Below are positions 20,171 through 32,212 of a DNA stretch of 64,000 bases, in pieces (the stretch's first letter is position 1; the number at the start of each line of letters is the position of its first letter). The notes beneath the pieces were generated by a model. The model saw only the letters and a program-made list of their open reading frames with translations. It was not told the origin of the DNA and made no database searches. Location of the stretch: positions 18,862,460 through 18,926,459 of the forward strand of contig OZ022500.1 of the NCBI GenBank assembly GCA_963989385.1. Direction: 5' to 3'. A program made the position numbers and the translations under genes. Origin of the DNA: Ctena decussata. Taxonomy: Eukaryota; Mollusca; Bivalvia; Lucinida; Lucinidae.

Positions 20171-23100
20171 AGTTATACATTTGCCTTTACCATACACATC
20201 TGAGTATCAGAGGATGGTCACTTAAATGCAGTCTTACTTTACAAACTTTTCATACCTCTGTGTGAATAATACTTCAAACGATCAGTATCTGCAAAACAAA
20301 CAAAAGTAATAAAACAACTGAAATAGAAATAGTATGCGAAATAATATACATATGACATAGGCAGACTTAATTATCCTGTCATTTTCATATTAAACTCTAC
20401 AATCTATATGCTTAACAATTACTTTGCTGTTTTAAAGAAAGTTACAGCATTTTCAAAGATTGCAATCCATTAAATGTTGTAGACCTTGAGCTGACCATAG
20501 ACCCCCCTACCTCCCAGGGGAAATTTTGGACACTATAATTTTCTAAAACTACATTATATACGAAACAAAATGACACATGTTAGCCCTTTGTACGTTGCGG
20601 CATTAACGTGTAACGTCAACGTTAATTACACTACCCAAATTTACATATTCACGTTATAATAGAAAATACACATTGGTATACACCTTAGTATTCGCCCTAA
20701 ATAATGTTGGGTTTTGTCTGCTAGTACATAAATCGCTGTTGCAAGGTAATTGACATTGTCAAGGATAAGTTGACTAACCCGTATAACGTAGTTTATATTG
20801 TATTTGACGTTTTTCCCCTTCAGTGTCTAAATACATGTAATATAAGGAGCAAGTTGTAAGAACTGAAGTGAAGAGAAAAGTAATTGTCATATATATGACT
20901 GTTTCAATAGTCTTGTATAAAAACAAACAAACTAAAGTCTTACAAAACTCGTCAGCAGTCACGATAAATATGAAATTCGAAAAAAAAAAAACCCAGACTA
21001 AATCGCTGAATTACTAAATCGCAATATACTTGCTCCATCAATCTTCTTGGATTCATGCCCAGCTTAGATAAGTTAGGCAGCAGTTAGCAGTGGATATATT
21101 AACTGTGGATCTTATTTTTGAAGAATTTAACCTGCAAAACGACGAGAAAAGCTAAGAAAGCCAACATCAGCTGCATTTCAGTTTTAATGTTATCTGTATT
21201 GTGTCTTAAGTAGTCACTGTTGTATATGTACATATGAAGAAACGCCAATGTTATGTGTCTTCAAACTATATAAAAAACACATCGGCTAGTGTATATTTAA
21301 AAAGCAATCTAACAGTAACGTTACGTTACATAATTGTAATATGTCGAGGGATAAGATTTGTGAGTCATCTGTTATCAAACATTTAGTTACCGGGCAATTT
21401 GAATTATTCAATGCTGTAGTATTAGCTTACCACTGGTAGTTAGATGGCAATTTAACTCTTTGAAATACACAAGAACTCAGCCAGACGCACATAGATTGTT
21501 ATAGTTGAAGCAGTTCGACCTTGCCTTCAATTCTGTTTCACTTAAAAGTGACTTCATAAAAATGATTTTTTTTAGATTTATGCATAGAATGAAATAAGTA
21601 AGAGTTGATATATGCTGCACTGATTAATATTTAGGTTCTCGTCATGATTGGGATAATACCAATTTCGCTACCTATGCAGTTGGCTGAGCCATTCAATTAC
21701 CCTACACACAAATATGCAACTGTGACTGCCAGGAGAGGCAATCAAAAGCAGTACCAATTCTTCCAACAGAGATAAACACCATTTTGCTATGCTGTCAGTC
21801 GAATCGTCAGCCACGAGCCTCTTTGCACAGTAACCGCTTTACATAGGTTAGCAAATATGTGTGGCTCCCGTGATCATAACTTACATGTTAATTTGTGAAT
21901 TATGTGATCTGTTTATGCAGCTCCCGGCCATCAAATACATTACAAATTATTAACAATGTGAAAATTTAAGGATTCTAGAAAGTGACATACTTTATAACGC
22001 ATACATCATTCTGTCATCAGCTTGTTCAGGAGTTCTATTTTTCATTATGTTGTTACAAATATTTAACTGCTCAGTTAATTTTGCAAACCCCATGGTTTTG
22101 TTCCCATTTGTTGTTACTGTCAAGGACTAAAGGTGTTACGAAAATACAAATTTCAGTCAGACAATTTTTCAATATGTAAGCACCTTAAATTGTTGTTTGG
22201 ATATTGCCAAAATGCTGTATTCCCTAACAGTATTTAACATAGTTTGACAAAGATGATAAGATAAGCAGTAAGATATCATAAATAAGCAGTTTTCAACCAT
22301 ATTTATTGCTAAAAAGTAAACAATATGGTAATACAAGGTCACAGAGATCAAATGCAGTAAGTTATTTAGGTTAACCCTTCCTTGGCATGTATAGCTATGC
22401 ACTATTTCTATTGTTTGATTATTTGCTCTTTAGAAATACTGTATTGCTAGTTTAGGATATCGGAAAGGAAGAATCCATAAACTTGCCATGAATACGTTGT
22501 ATCCGTTACTTGTTCGGTCTTTCTTTTCGTTTCTTTTTTCTCATTTCTCAATATTATGCTGCAAAGCATAACTACAGTGAAGGCGAATACATTCTGAAGG
22601 AGAACAAATAAGATTTTCTCACAGATATCTGAACAGCGAGGACCAACATTAATATATTCTGTCATTTTCATTTGTCATTTCATTATGTGTGCAGAGCTAC
22701 TGGAACACTGTCTCTGGGAAAAAACATTTTTGTCCAACTAAACGTATCTTTATGTTCTTTGGTGAATAGATGCTTTAATTGATGGCGGAATGTAGTTAGA
22801 TTCTTTAAGAGGTGATCGAAAGTAGTTAGACTTTAAACAGAAAGAGACAAAAGCATAGAAATATAGATAATCTTAAACATAGCATTTATGGATTGCTAAA
22901 GTATGCTAGTAAACTGCCAGTGTCTCTTATCTGTATTAAATGTTTGTGATACTTTTCTTCCAAACTCCTGGTTGACACATTATTGTTAGTTACATAAATG
23001 AACTAAATAAAGCAATATATTGACACTACCATTAATTATTTTCAAAAGTTTGTTTCTTAACTGTAACTCAGCAATGTTGTTTCCCTTGGTAACGTAAAAT

Positions 23101-24866
23101 ATACGATAGTCTTACAAAAGTAAGTATACGCTGCCAGCAAATATCTACATTAGCTTTGATGCAGAACTGTATTTGGCTTAAGTCTTCAAACTTCAGGTTT
23201 ACTGTTCTGCTTTATAGTTTTTTTCAGTGTGCACGTAAAAACTATACCAAATCCTGTCAGTAAAGAAGGTGGTACTCTAAGCTTCTAATGTTATCAAACT
23301 GGTTGTATATCATTTTCTTCGAGCCTTATATGCAAAATCTATGCTGGCTTAGCTGCGGGTTTATCTTTGTTATCTTTTCTGATGTGGTATTTTGTTGTTG
23401 TTTTTTTTATAAGTTGTATATAATAAAATTCCACGTATGTTAATGTCTTTGGAACTCAAATGTACAAATTGTAAAAGAAACAAACTGGGCGATGCCATTA
23501 TGAACTACTTTTATTTTTGATATAATAACAAAGTTGCCAGCAAAAAAAAAACGTTTTACATGTGCAGAATATGTCAGTGCCCTTAACATTACAATTTGTA
23601 GTATACTGTGTTGAATCACGTATAAAACACACCTCATGAATCCCTAAAAATAATAACTGAGAGGAGTGTTGCTAGGTCCAAGTACACAATATATAATAAG
23701 AACACCCAAACTTATATATATTATTGTTTTTTTTATGTGACAGTGGCAAAAAACCTGATTAAAGGTATTATAATGAAATACTTTGAATGTTAATGTTATT
23801 TACGTTACTACTAGTAATGACTTATCATAGAAAATATACCAGAATGCATTTTTTCTTTAATATTTAAAGATTCTTTTATGAAGAAACTGCTACAAACGAA
23901 ATTAAAATGATTCTATCGTCAAATTATATGTTTGACAAAAATAGCCCTCGGTAACGTATATAATCGACCATTATGGCCGACTAAAATGCGTTCAAGATAT
24001 TGTGGAACTGTGTCTTGCTGTTTAGATAGGCTGGCATATTCAATATTACCTTTTGCTGTTGTTTTTTAATTCATACAGTGTAGTTCAAGCACTTGAATTA
24101 TACAGAAAGTGATAATTGTAATATGGAACAGTTATAAGGGGTTACTGTGTTAAACATTCTATTTCTCCCAAAGTATACAAGATAGGATAATATTTTTTGC
24201 AGATCTGGAAAGATCAATAAATTGTCTTTTATACAGTAACAAACATATGGTCTAATAATAAAGGAACAACTTACAAAAAGAAAGTATTTTGGATGGAAAT
24301 GGCAATTTTAATGGAGTGTAAAGACAAATGTCACGTATATGACACCATGTTGGCTAAAGTGACAGTCAAACATCATAACTTTTAGCTACTGGATTGTTCT
24401 ATCAGACTCTACTATAACTTTATACATAGGAAAGTGACTTCTATTTTTTTTTATAATTTTTGATATTTTTTATTTAATGTTTATTTTTTTAATGGGTAAC
24501 GTTTGTAACAAGGCTGTTACAGCTTAACGTCCCATTCGCCAGAGGGCTAACATGCTGCAAAATACTTCTAAGATGCTGGGCTTCAACAAAAGTATGGTCT
24601 ACAAAATTCCCCCTAGGGGGAGGTAAACCATATCTGGCTCATGGCCTATTGGCTTTTCAGACATATTTTTATTTTTTCTTTCACTGCTACATACAAAAAT
24701 ATATTCTAACTTGAAATAATGCTTCTGGTATTCACTGTCAGATATAAAGATTATTTACTCTCCGAGACTAATATCAGAGCCTTAATGATTTTACTAGGAG
24801 TGCTTTAACATGGTTTTTAGCTGATTTACGGATGCAAAAGTATCCGGCCTTCTTGAAGTTTAGTGG
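20171..24866. other. Long gene-less AT-rich stretch
   Basis: No coding region, RNA gene or clear repeat could be supported over 4.7 kb. Scattered short open frames on both strands lack domains. One on minus (22671-22447) has a hydrophobic segment followed by a basic run but no other support. If the lectin and CUB exons belong to one gene this is intron. Confidence 0.45.
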
Positions 24867-25491
24867 TTAAGGATGTCCGCTGGTGACAAATTTGAGTACG
24901 CTGCGCAACGCGAACTGCCAACAACTGTTCGGAATGTCAAATGTCGGCTGTCGTAATTTTGCCGTCTTACAATTAAGAAATAATATAAAATCACTGTTTT
25001 TTTTTAAAGTTTGGATGCTGTTGTATAATTTTAATTCGAGCGCTACCATTTTTTCATTCGCTCAAGAAATATTAGGTCCCACGTACCCGTGATGTCGTAA
25101 TTTGGCTGCACACCAATCTCTTTACCATGCCTTTACAATTTGCCAAATATATTCTTGGGAGCTCTAACCACGCTGCATTTAGTTTCTGTGTCATCCGGCA
25201 TCCCATCCGTCAGACAGTCTCTGGTTTTACTTGACAAAATATTCGACTTTATTTACGAGTTTCGGAGCAAGTTGACGCAATCCATACACCCCACCCACAT
25301 TTGGCCGCGAGAGGTCAAATCCCTTAGACACCAGAGGAGCTCTAATGAGTCTGAGGGCTGGACATGATATAAAAATATGCCTGATGACAGATATAATCTT
25401 ACTTCAGCTAATATGTTCTGCAACGCAGGCGTGTCCTAGGCATAGGCTGAAATTCTCTCATCTCTGCAAATACACTGCAGCTGGTTTGTTC

Positions 25492-26226
25492 ACTCTCTTG
25501 TTGAGGCACTCCAGCAAGTGGTTTTTAGTCGAACTTTTTTCTTTAAAGATGCTTAAATAACAAAATTTTAGGTTTAATATACCCAAAACCATTTCTCGTA
25601 GCTAAATACTGACTTGCAGTATATTGCATGACCTCTTTTGTCTATTTTTATCATTTTTTGTTTGGAGGTGGGTTTTCCAATAGTAAAAATATTCCTTCTG
25701 GTTTCCAGCCTTTGATGAGGTTCATTTTAATTTTAATTAAGCTGGGAACCACCCATTATGACATCACAACAGAAATGATGTCATCACTAATCACCTGATC
25801 TGTTTTGGAATATGATCATTTCAGCAAAGGGTTGCTTGGAATGTCAGCTACACTTATGCATCATTTTGTTTTCCAAAAAGATATTACTTAAGAAAATAAC
25901 TGCTATAAGATATAAGAATAAAATTTTCTGAACTGATTTCATATTAATTTTATATGAAATGGTAATGTTCAAGAATGTGCTTGAAACATGCCCCCTACAG
26001 CAATATGGGTATCTTGAGGCCGCCATTTTGAAACTGAAAAAAATACATTGCAAGAGATTACTTTTCAAGCTTGAGAGCATGCCAATGAATTTCAAAAACT
26101 CTACTGGACAAATCTGACTACGAGAAATGGTAGTAAATTGAGCCGTGTAAGTGGAATTTGCTGTTTCTTTATCCTTTAAGCATAAACTTCAAAAAACCAC
26201 TTGCTGGAGTGCCTCAACAAGAGAGT
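25492..26226. mobile_element. 735-bp non-autonomous DNA transposon with perfect 35-bp TIRs
   Basis: The 35-bp left end 25492-25526 (ACTCTCTTGTTGAGGCACTC...) is exactly complementary to 26192-26226. A subterminal inverted pair 'ACCATTTCTCGTAG' occurs near 25592 and 26117. No obvious flanking direct repeat and no coding region. The superfamily is unassigned. Confidence 0.8.
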
Positions 26227-26688
26227 AGGTTCGTTGGTACACGTAACGATGACGTGTGATGTTGCTGTCAATTAGAATCTACAGCTGACTTCATCTGAAA
26301 CTGTGTAGTGAATTGCTAAGTGGTGTGTTTAATTTTACTTTGGTATCAGTTAGAAAGTGTTTTTTTCGCGCATCTGCAACAGACAGCTAGCACATTCAAG
26401 CGCAAAAACTGACCAGAGTGACAGTGGTGGAGTGAAGTTTCTGTCATTAGTGAACTAACTGCGCTGAAAGCCTACATTAGACTTCATTAGTGCACGCCTC
26501 AGGCTGCTCCAAATCTCCTCTACGAAAGCAGGTCACAGTAAAATAGTCTATGTTCTTGAGACCCCGACACCATATCAAAATTTTGAGGTTAATACTTTAT
26601 CCTTTGGGCGGTATTTTACTAATCAAAATATTTGATGTTACCCACTCACAGCGACATGATTATTACGGACTAGTCATTTGTCATAGGG

Positions 26689-26965
26689 TATAAACCAGTC
26701 CGCCAATTTTCGCTTCCTGCAGAGACTGTCTTGCTTCCTGCAGGGACTACTTTCCTCGAAAAATGGATTCCTGCCGAGACTGTCCGCGTGACTGCTTCCT
26801 GCCGGGAGCCTCGGTAGGAAGCAGAATCACGCGGACAGTCTCTGCAGGAAGCCAGTTATCATGTACAGAAGTCTCGGCGGGAAGCAAGAGATCGTTGACA
26901 GTCTCGGCGGAAGCCAAATATGATGTAGTTTCTGCAGGAAGCGAAAATTAGCGGAGTCGATTATA
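26689..26965. repeat. ~277-bp imperfect palindrome of 'CTTCCTGCAGAGACTGTC' units
   Basis: The outer arms 'CCGCCAATTTTCGCTTCCTG' and 'CAGGAAGCGAAAATTAGCGG' pair. The interior holds six to eight alternating copies of 'GCTTCCTGC' and 'GCAGGAAGC' with 'GAGACTGTC' between them. The centre is near 26815 ('CCGGGAGCCTCGG'). A foldback-type MITE is likely. Confidence 0.75.
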
Positions 26966-26982
26966 TCCTGTGTTTATTACTA

Positions 26983-29784
26983 GGTGGGGGACCGGGTACA
27001 TTCAGTAGGGATGGGGTGTCGCGCGGATTTTTTTTTTTGGTGGTCTACTGGGGAATGGAAAATAATTAAGCCATGGGGCAGGGGTGGGGGGTCATATAAA
27101 TTGTTAGGCATGTGGGGTGGCGGTCAGAATTTTAGTATCCGTCTACGTTAAAAAAAGTTTCAGCTTTGTTGGGTCGAGAGGCTACCTCAGACACCCCCTC
27201 CCCACCACCCCCACAATTACATGTTGTACTCAGACATTTTCAGATTAGTTCTATGCGATCAAACTTGTCTTCCAAACATTTACCGGAAAAAAAATCGCGT
27301 GCTTCATGTCCAGAAAAAAATCATAATTTGCCAGTAGAACTGTATGACTTAATCTATGAAATCATGCCAATTAGTAAATTTAATATCTGCGTTTGTGACA
27401 TCAAATCTCCAGGTGCTGTCATCAGCAAAATTGCTTTTGACTGCTGGGTACTTCGCCCCTAGACGCTCTAAATATTATTAACAGCTTTACAGAGCATTCA
27501 GCATTAGATTTCTTGTGGTAAAGGACCTGGGCAAAAAAAATATATAGATAAGGGCCCCTTTTGGCCCCCATTCAAATTCTCTTAAAATTGTATGGATTTT
27601 ATTGCTTATCATTTATGCGTATTTGAACAAACAGAAATAATAGACGTCAATGGAAACATGGTTTTATAAATAGAAAATTTCGCAACTAGAGAAAAAAAAA
27701 CAAACATAAAAAATTATTTTTCTTTTACATTGCATATCATTTATCTTCATATAAGTATAATTTTCATGATGGTATATGTTGTGCTTTTGAGATAATCAAT
27801 TTGTCAGCATAAGTGGAAATGCACCGAAGTTAACGGCAATATTTTGATTAAACACTTTTGTCCAATCTCTGAGTATCTGTAGGTATTTTTTTTTCAACTC
27901 GTTTTGGAACATGATCACACTTCTTGTTTTTGGGTCCATGTCTTTGCATCTATTCGGGTTTGTCGACGTTTATTTCGATTAAATGAGTTCAGACTTAAGA
28001 TTTAGATACTTTGACCGCTCTACTATTTAAATGGCTAAACGGTTTGAGAAAAAGGAAACAGAACAGTGTAGGTCTCGAGGTGAGCGGGGCGTCTAGGCGT
28101 TGGCGGAGTAGGGGTGGGATGTAGATCTGTATGATGCATTATAGGCCTCAGTCTCCCCATGTTATTAATAGCATGACCAATACCGAGGCACGCTGTGGGA
28201 AATTCAACATTACTATAAAATACACTAGCTTTCGTGGAAAGTAATGAATGAATTATTGAATCTAATTTGTAGAGCGATTTGTTGCATTTGATGCGAACTC
28301 AGCCATAGTATCCGCTCAGTCAATTAATGCGCGCGTGCCAATTTATCATTGTGACGTCACTGAACTGACAGTTTAGTTCAACGTTACGCAAAACTGTACT
28401 TTTCTCTTCAACACGACAGGTCTTTCCATCTATTTTCCTCGGGCAGTGGTCCAAATCGAGTGCATTGTTGACCCGTGTAGACTGAGATCAAGCTGCTCAT
28501 TACACTGGCTTATTCAATGATTCAAAAGATTTTAGGTAAAACAATAAAATGCTACCGACAGTAGCATACAAGCTGGGGGATATTTAGAATATCTTAGAAA
28601 AACAAAAACAAACAAACGCTGACTGAACATTTTATAATCCTTACTGCATTAAGAGGCAAGGTTTTCCCTCGGCCTTGTATTTAAGGAGTTTTTGGGACCC
28701 ACATACTAATTTTTTAAGAGTCCAATGCCAGAAGTAAAGGGTCCTGTACTCTGAAAAATTTCATAAAATGCCCATATCAATTATCAGATTTGCACAAATA
28801 CTTTATTTTGAAAATCATGACTTTTTATTGTGCCAAGAATGATAATAATTTTTATAAGAATTCATCACTTTGAATTGGGACTTGGATTTTGTTTTGAGAG
28901 TCCCAGTGGATGCACAGATTTTTCGTCTGGGAGTCCCAGACACCATTTTGGGGGTCTGAGACTCTCAATCTTGAGTCCGGGAAAACCCTGAAGAGGGAAC
29001 CAATCCTCTGGAATAATGAGGTCCAAGAAACTTATGCATTCGTTCATGTGACATTATGTAGCTTTCCCTTTCAATCTCACACTTTTGCTCGCCAAAGCTC
29101 GAAAATATGTAGATTACCAAATCTGTTGAGTGTCACGCTTATATTACATGCATCTTGCATCGAAGACTATTTTACATGTATCAATAAATTATTTTTTTCT
29201 ATTCTCTATCATGCTCGCTCAAGCTCGGAAATAAGGAACGAGTCCTTTATTATGAGGTGGTGGTGGTGGTGGTGGTGGTGGTGGTGTGTGTGTGTGTGGG
29301 GGGGGGGGGGGTACATTTTCATACGGTGCACCAAAACACCATATTGCCTATTTTATGTAAGGCTGACCTCAATCCAAACCTGTATGAAACACAAAGAAAA
29401 TTTTCTTGTTCTAACAGGTTAATTAATATAGACACTTTCATTCTGTTCTTCTAGCAAATCAATAAAAAGATCTTCTTTTGGATATGAAGCTGCCCAAGTT
29501 TTGTGTGTCATTTCTATAAATGTCTTAAAGTTTTGAGTTCGAAAGAAAAGAGTTTGAAATTTTAGGAGTATTGGCGGGTCTGGGGGGCAAGCCCTCCCCC
29601 GAAGCTGAGACATTTTAAAAATTGAATTCTGACCCCCCCCCCCCCAATACGCCTAATAAATGCCCTGCTCCGAGGCTCTTTTTATTTCTGACCCCCCCCC
29701 CCTCCCCAGTACACCACAAAAAAATCCGACCCCCCACCCCTTAATGTACCCGCCCCCCCCCCCCCCCCTCCCCCCCCCCCCACC
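26983..29784. mobile_element. 2.8-kb element with G-rich ~200-bp terminal inverted repeats
   Basis: Left arm (26983 to about 27190) and right arm (about 29580-29784) align in inverted orientation: 'CGGGTACATT', a GGGTGTCG-type block, a poly-T then 'GGTGTACTGGGG', 'AGCAGGGCATTTATTAGGC', 'GGGGGGTCAGAATT' and 'TTTCAGCTT'. The right arm is expanded by poly-C runs. The interior has no transposase I recognise. TSDs could not be defined because the ends are homopolymeric. Confidence 0.65.
29253..29312 (+). repeat. GGT/GT/G microsatellite
   Basis: Ten or so GGT (GTG) triplets pass into GT dinucleotides and then a run of about 12 G. Open frames crossing it are artefacts of low complexity. Confidence 0.9.
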
Positions 29785-31256
29785 GTAAATTAAATAAATT
29801 TAAGTTTAAATTAAAAAACTGTTAATGAGCATGCATTCAATACCATTTATGCATGTGTAAATTTACACGTACCAGAGATTGGGCAAGAAATTTACGTTGA
29901 CTGTGTGTCATGTTAAAATCTGATCAGTTGAAGTCTTGAAGTGGGTCCCGAAGTGGGTGGGGTAATTACCATACTAAAACTGCTTTTCCATATAACAGCT
30001 TATTTTTGTCATATTTTTCTGTATGCATGTTAAGAATATATTGATATCTAGTCAAGAAAATAGACTTTTCAAATGATTTCATCATAAACATAAAAGAAAC
30101 ATATTATATTTTACCAACACAGGCAGCCATTCTTTCTACATGGGGTGGCTTAGAATATGCGTCGATTAGCCTAAGATCCAATTAGCTGTTTATGAAGTTT
30201 TCTCTTTGGTTATGAAAAGGCTATATAATTTTAGAGTAACATGGCTGTTTTCAGTTTTACATTAAAATTCTTTCATCGGTCTAGACAGATAACTCAGATG
30301 CAGCCGTGAGTTCTCCATTAATTTACACATAGCCAAAAACAAAAGGGGGTAGGCTTAAAATTTTCAAGTTTTCTTTCTTATTTGCACACTAACCTATATT
30401 TTTCTACTAATTTTCCTGAAGATAAGTGTCTGAACGATAAACTATCAGAGTATAAGAAAAAGTTAGAATCTGCTTCTGTTATTTTTTATCACTTTGGTGC
30501 AGCATTACAAAACATTTAAAATTTTACATTGTTATGGGGGTAGGGATAAATTTTGTCATTTTTTGCTATGGCATTTACAGTTTTTAATATAAAATCTTCA
30601 ATAACTTGTTTAATAATAAACTTTGTGTCAGGTATAGTCAAAGTTTAAACGAAATATCTTTATTTATTCAAAATTTTGTCTTTTTTTCCACAATTAATTT
30701 TAAATCCAATTAGAAGAGAAGGTATCATAATACTAATATATCTCAAGTGCTATTTAATAACAGAGTGTTTCAGGTCATTATTTTTTGCTTAATTATCTTT
30801 AGACAAGAGCCTTGCAATATAATATCATAAACAGAAACATTGTGCCAATACCCTCTGTAGCTATTTTTTGAAAGTGGCCTGGGCTCATTTTTATGGCTTC
30901 AATAGGCCAAAGTCAAGGGGGTGGGGTAATACTTCCTTTAAATTTTTGGAAATTAACAAAAGACTGTGTACAAATTATGCTTGAAATCAATGTAACATTG
31001 TGTGGTCGTCAGAGGAAACGCATGTAATTATTTATTCAATCAACTGATTCCTCTTCTTAAAAGATTTAAACCCATGGTTAAATATTTCTATACTATGCTC
31101 AAAAATTTCATAATGGCCGGGTACCCTCACAAGCTTCCATGGCATGTGCTGCAAAAAAATCCACACTAACCTATACTTTATTTTGCATTTTTTGACTACA
31201 TATTGACGGAAGAATTGAAATAACACAAAAGTAAAAAAAGTTTGAATAAATGGTTT
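29785..31256. other. Non-coding AT-rich stretch inside the TTAA-flanked region
   Basis: No supported gene or repeat structure. It contains several A/T homopolymer tracts. The right end of the 6.4-kb region is reached at 31257. Confidence 0.4.
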
Positions 31257-31568
31257 TCACCAGCGGACATCCTTAAATGTTTTTTCACAAAGCTCTAGTA
31301 AGGGAGATATCCCGGTATTGATTATGGTGAACCATCATTTCATTTTCCATTTTTCTTGTGTTTCGTTTCGTTGAATGCGACCTCTGCTGAGTTGTATGAT
31401 TCACGTTGGCTTTGTTCAGGTCTCCATACATTGGCAAATGGCTGTGAATAAGTATCGTTTAGCTTACACTTACTGACGACAACCGTAGCCAATGCTTTCC
31501 AGATGGAGATGTAAGTAAAAGGATGGAAGCTGGGAACGGTTACAAACTTGTAATACACTGGAGTAATT

Positions 31569-32120
31569 GTCATAGATGATTTCGCAGAACCGGAGGTTCA
31601 CTCAAAGATTGCACACGCTAGTGCCGCTCTGAAAAAGCTGAAGCCACTATGTGAGAAAACAACATAGTTTGGACCAAAGGTGAAACTGGTGCGCACCCTT
31701 GTAATATGCATATCTCTGTATGCCTGTGAGTCATCGACTTTGGCGGCAGAGTTAGCGAAAAGAGTACAGCTTTTTGAGATGAGATGCTACCAAAGTTTGT
31801 ACAATGACCGTGTCACTATTGTGGATGTTCGGAAATGGATCATGGCAGCCACTGGACAATTGACGAACCCCTGGCGTTGGTCTGAGAACGAAAAAGGATT
31901 TGGTTTTGTCATATTTCAAGGTCTCCTGGCTTTGCTAAGACGCTTCTACAGGGCACAGTGAAGGGAAAAGGAAGCGGTAGATAGAAGAAAATTGGAAGAC
32001 AGGAAAGGACATTGCAAGCACAACTAAGGCAGCTGAAGATAGTGCTGGGTGGAAATAATTGTTAAAAGTCATCTCTGGTCCCCTAACCATCTTGCAAGGT
32101 TACGGGATAGACTACACTAG
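31569..32120 (+). pseudogene. 5'-truncated LINE: C-terminal end of reverse transcriptase
   Basis: The frame reads 'HSKIAHASAALKKLKPLCEK', a TAG, then 'KVKLVRTLVICISLYACES', 'RVQLFEMRCYQSLYND' and 'VTIVDVRKWIMAA'. This is the thumb and C-terminal region typical of animal non-LTR (RTE/jockey-like) reverse transcriptases. Later pieces continue in other frames ('AKTLLQGTVKGKG', then 'VKSHLWSPNHLARLRDR'), showing frameshifts and stops. The catalytic YADD region is missing (5' truncation, usual for LINEs). Confidence 0.75.
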
Positions 32121-32212
32121 ACTAGGGCTTACGCAAAACAAAGGCCCTCGGAATTCGAATTAGAAATATCAAAAACGACTTCATCGCAGCGTATTTAAAA
32201 GTTTAATCACTA

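Larger units (their letters stand above)
24867..31276. mobile_element. Possible 6.4-kb TTAA-flanked DNA transposon or composite region
   Basis: TTAAGGATGTCCGCTGGTGA at 24867-24886 is matched exactly in reverse complement at 31257-31276. TTAA at the extreme ends fits the target duplication of piggyBac or Kolobok elements. The perfect match is limited to the terminal 20 bp and no transposase is visible. The interior is filled by at least three other inverted-repeat elements, so the 6.4 kb is a nested composite. It could instead be two unrelated short elements in opposite orientation. Confidence 0.5.

Noticed and set aside
22447..22671. Minus-strand frame with a hydrophobic segment and basic tail, possibly a transmembrane exon of the CUB/lectin gene
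   Set aside because: Splice phases could not be made consistent and the order (before the lectin exons) is hard to explain; kept only as a note.
29253..29454. Poly-Trp/Val/Cys frames
   Set aside because: Artefact of a GGT/GT microsatellite and G-run.
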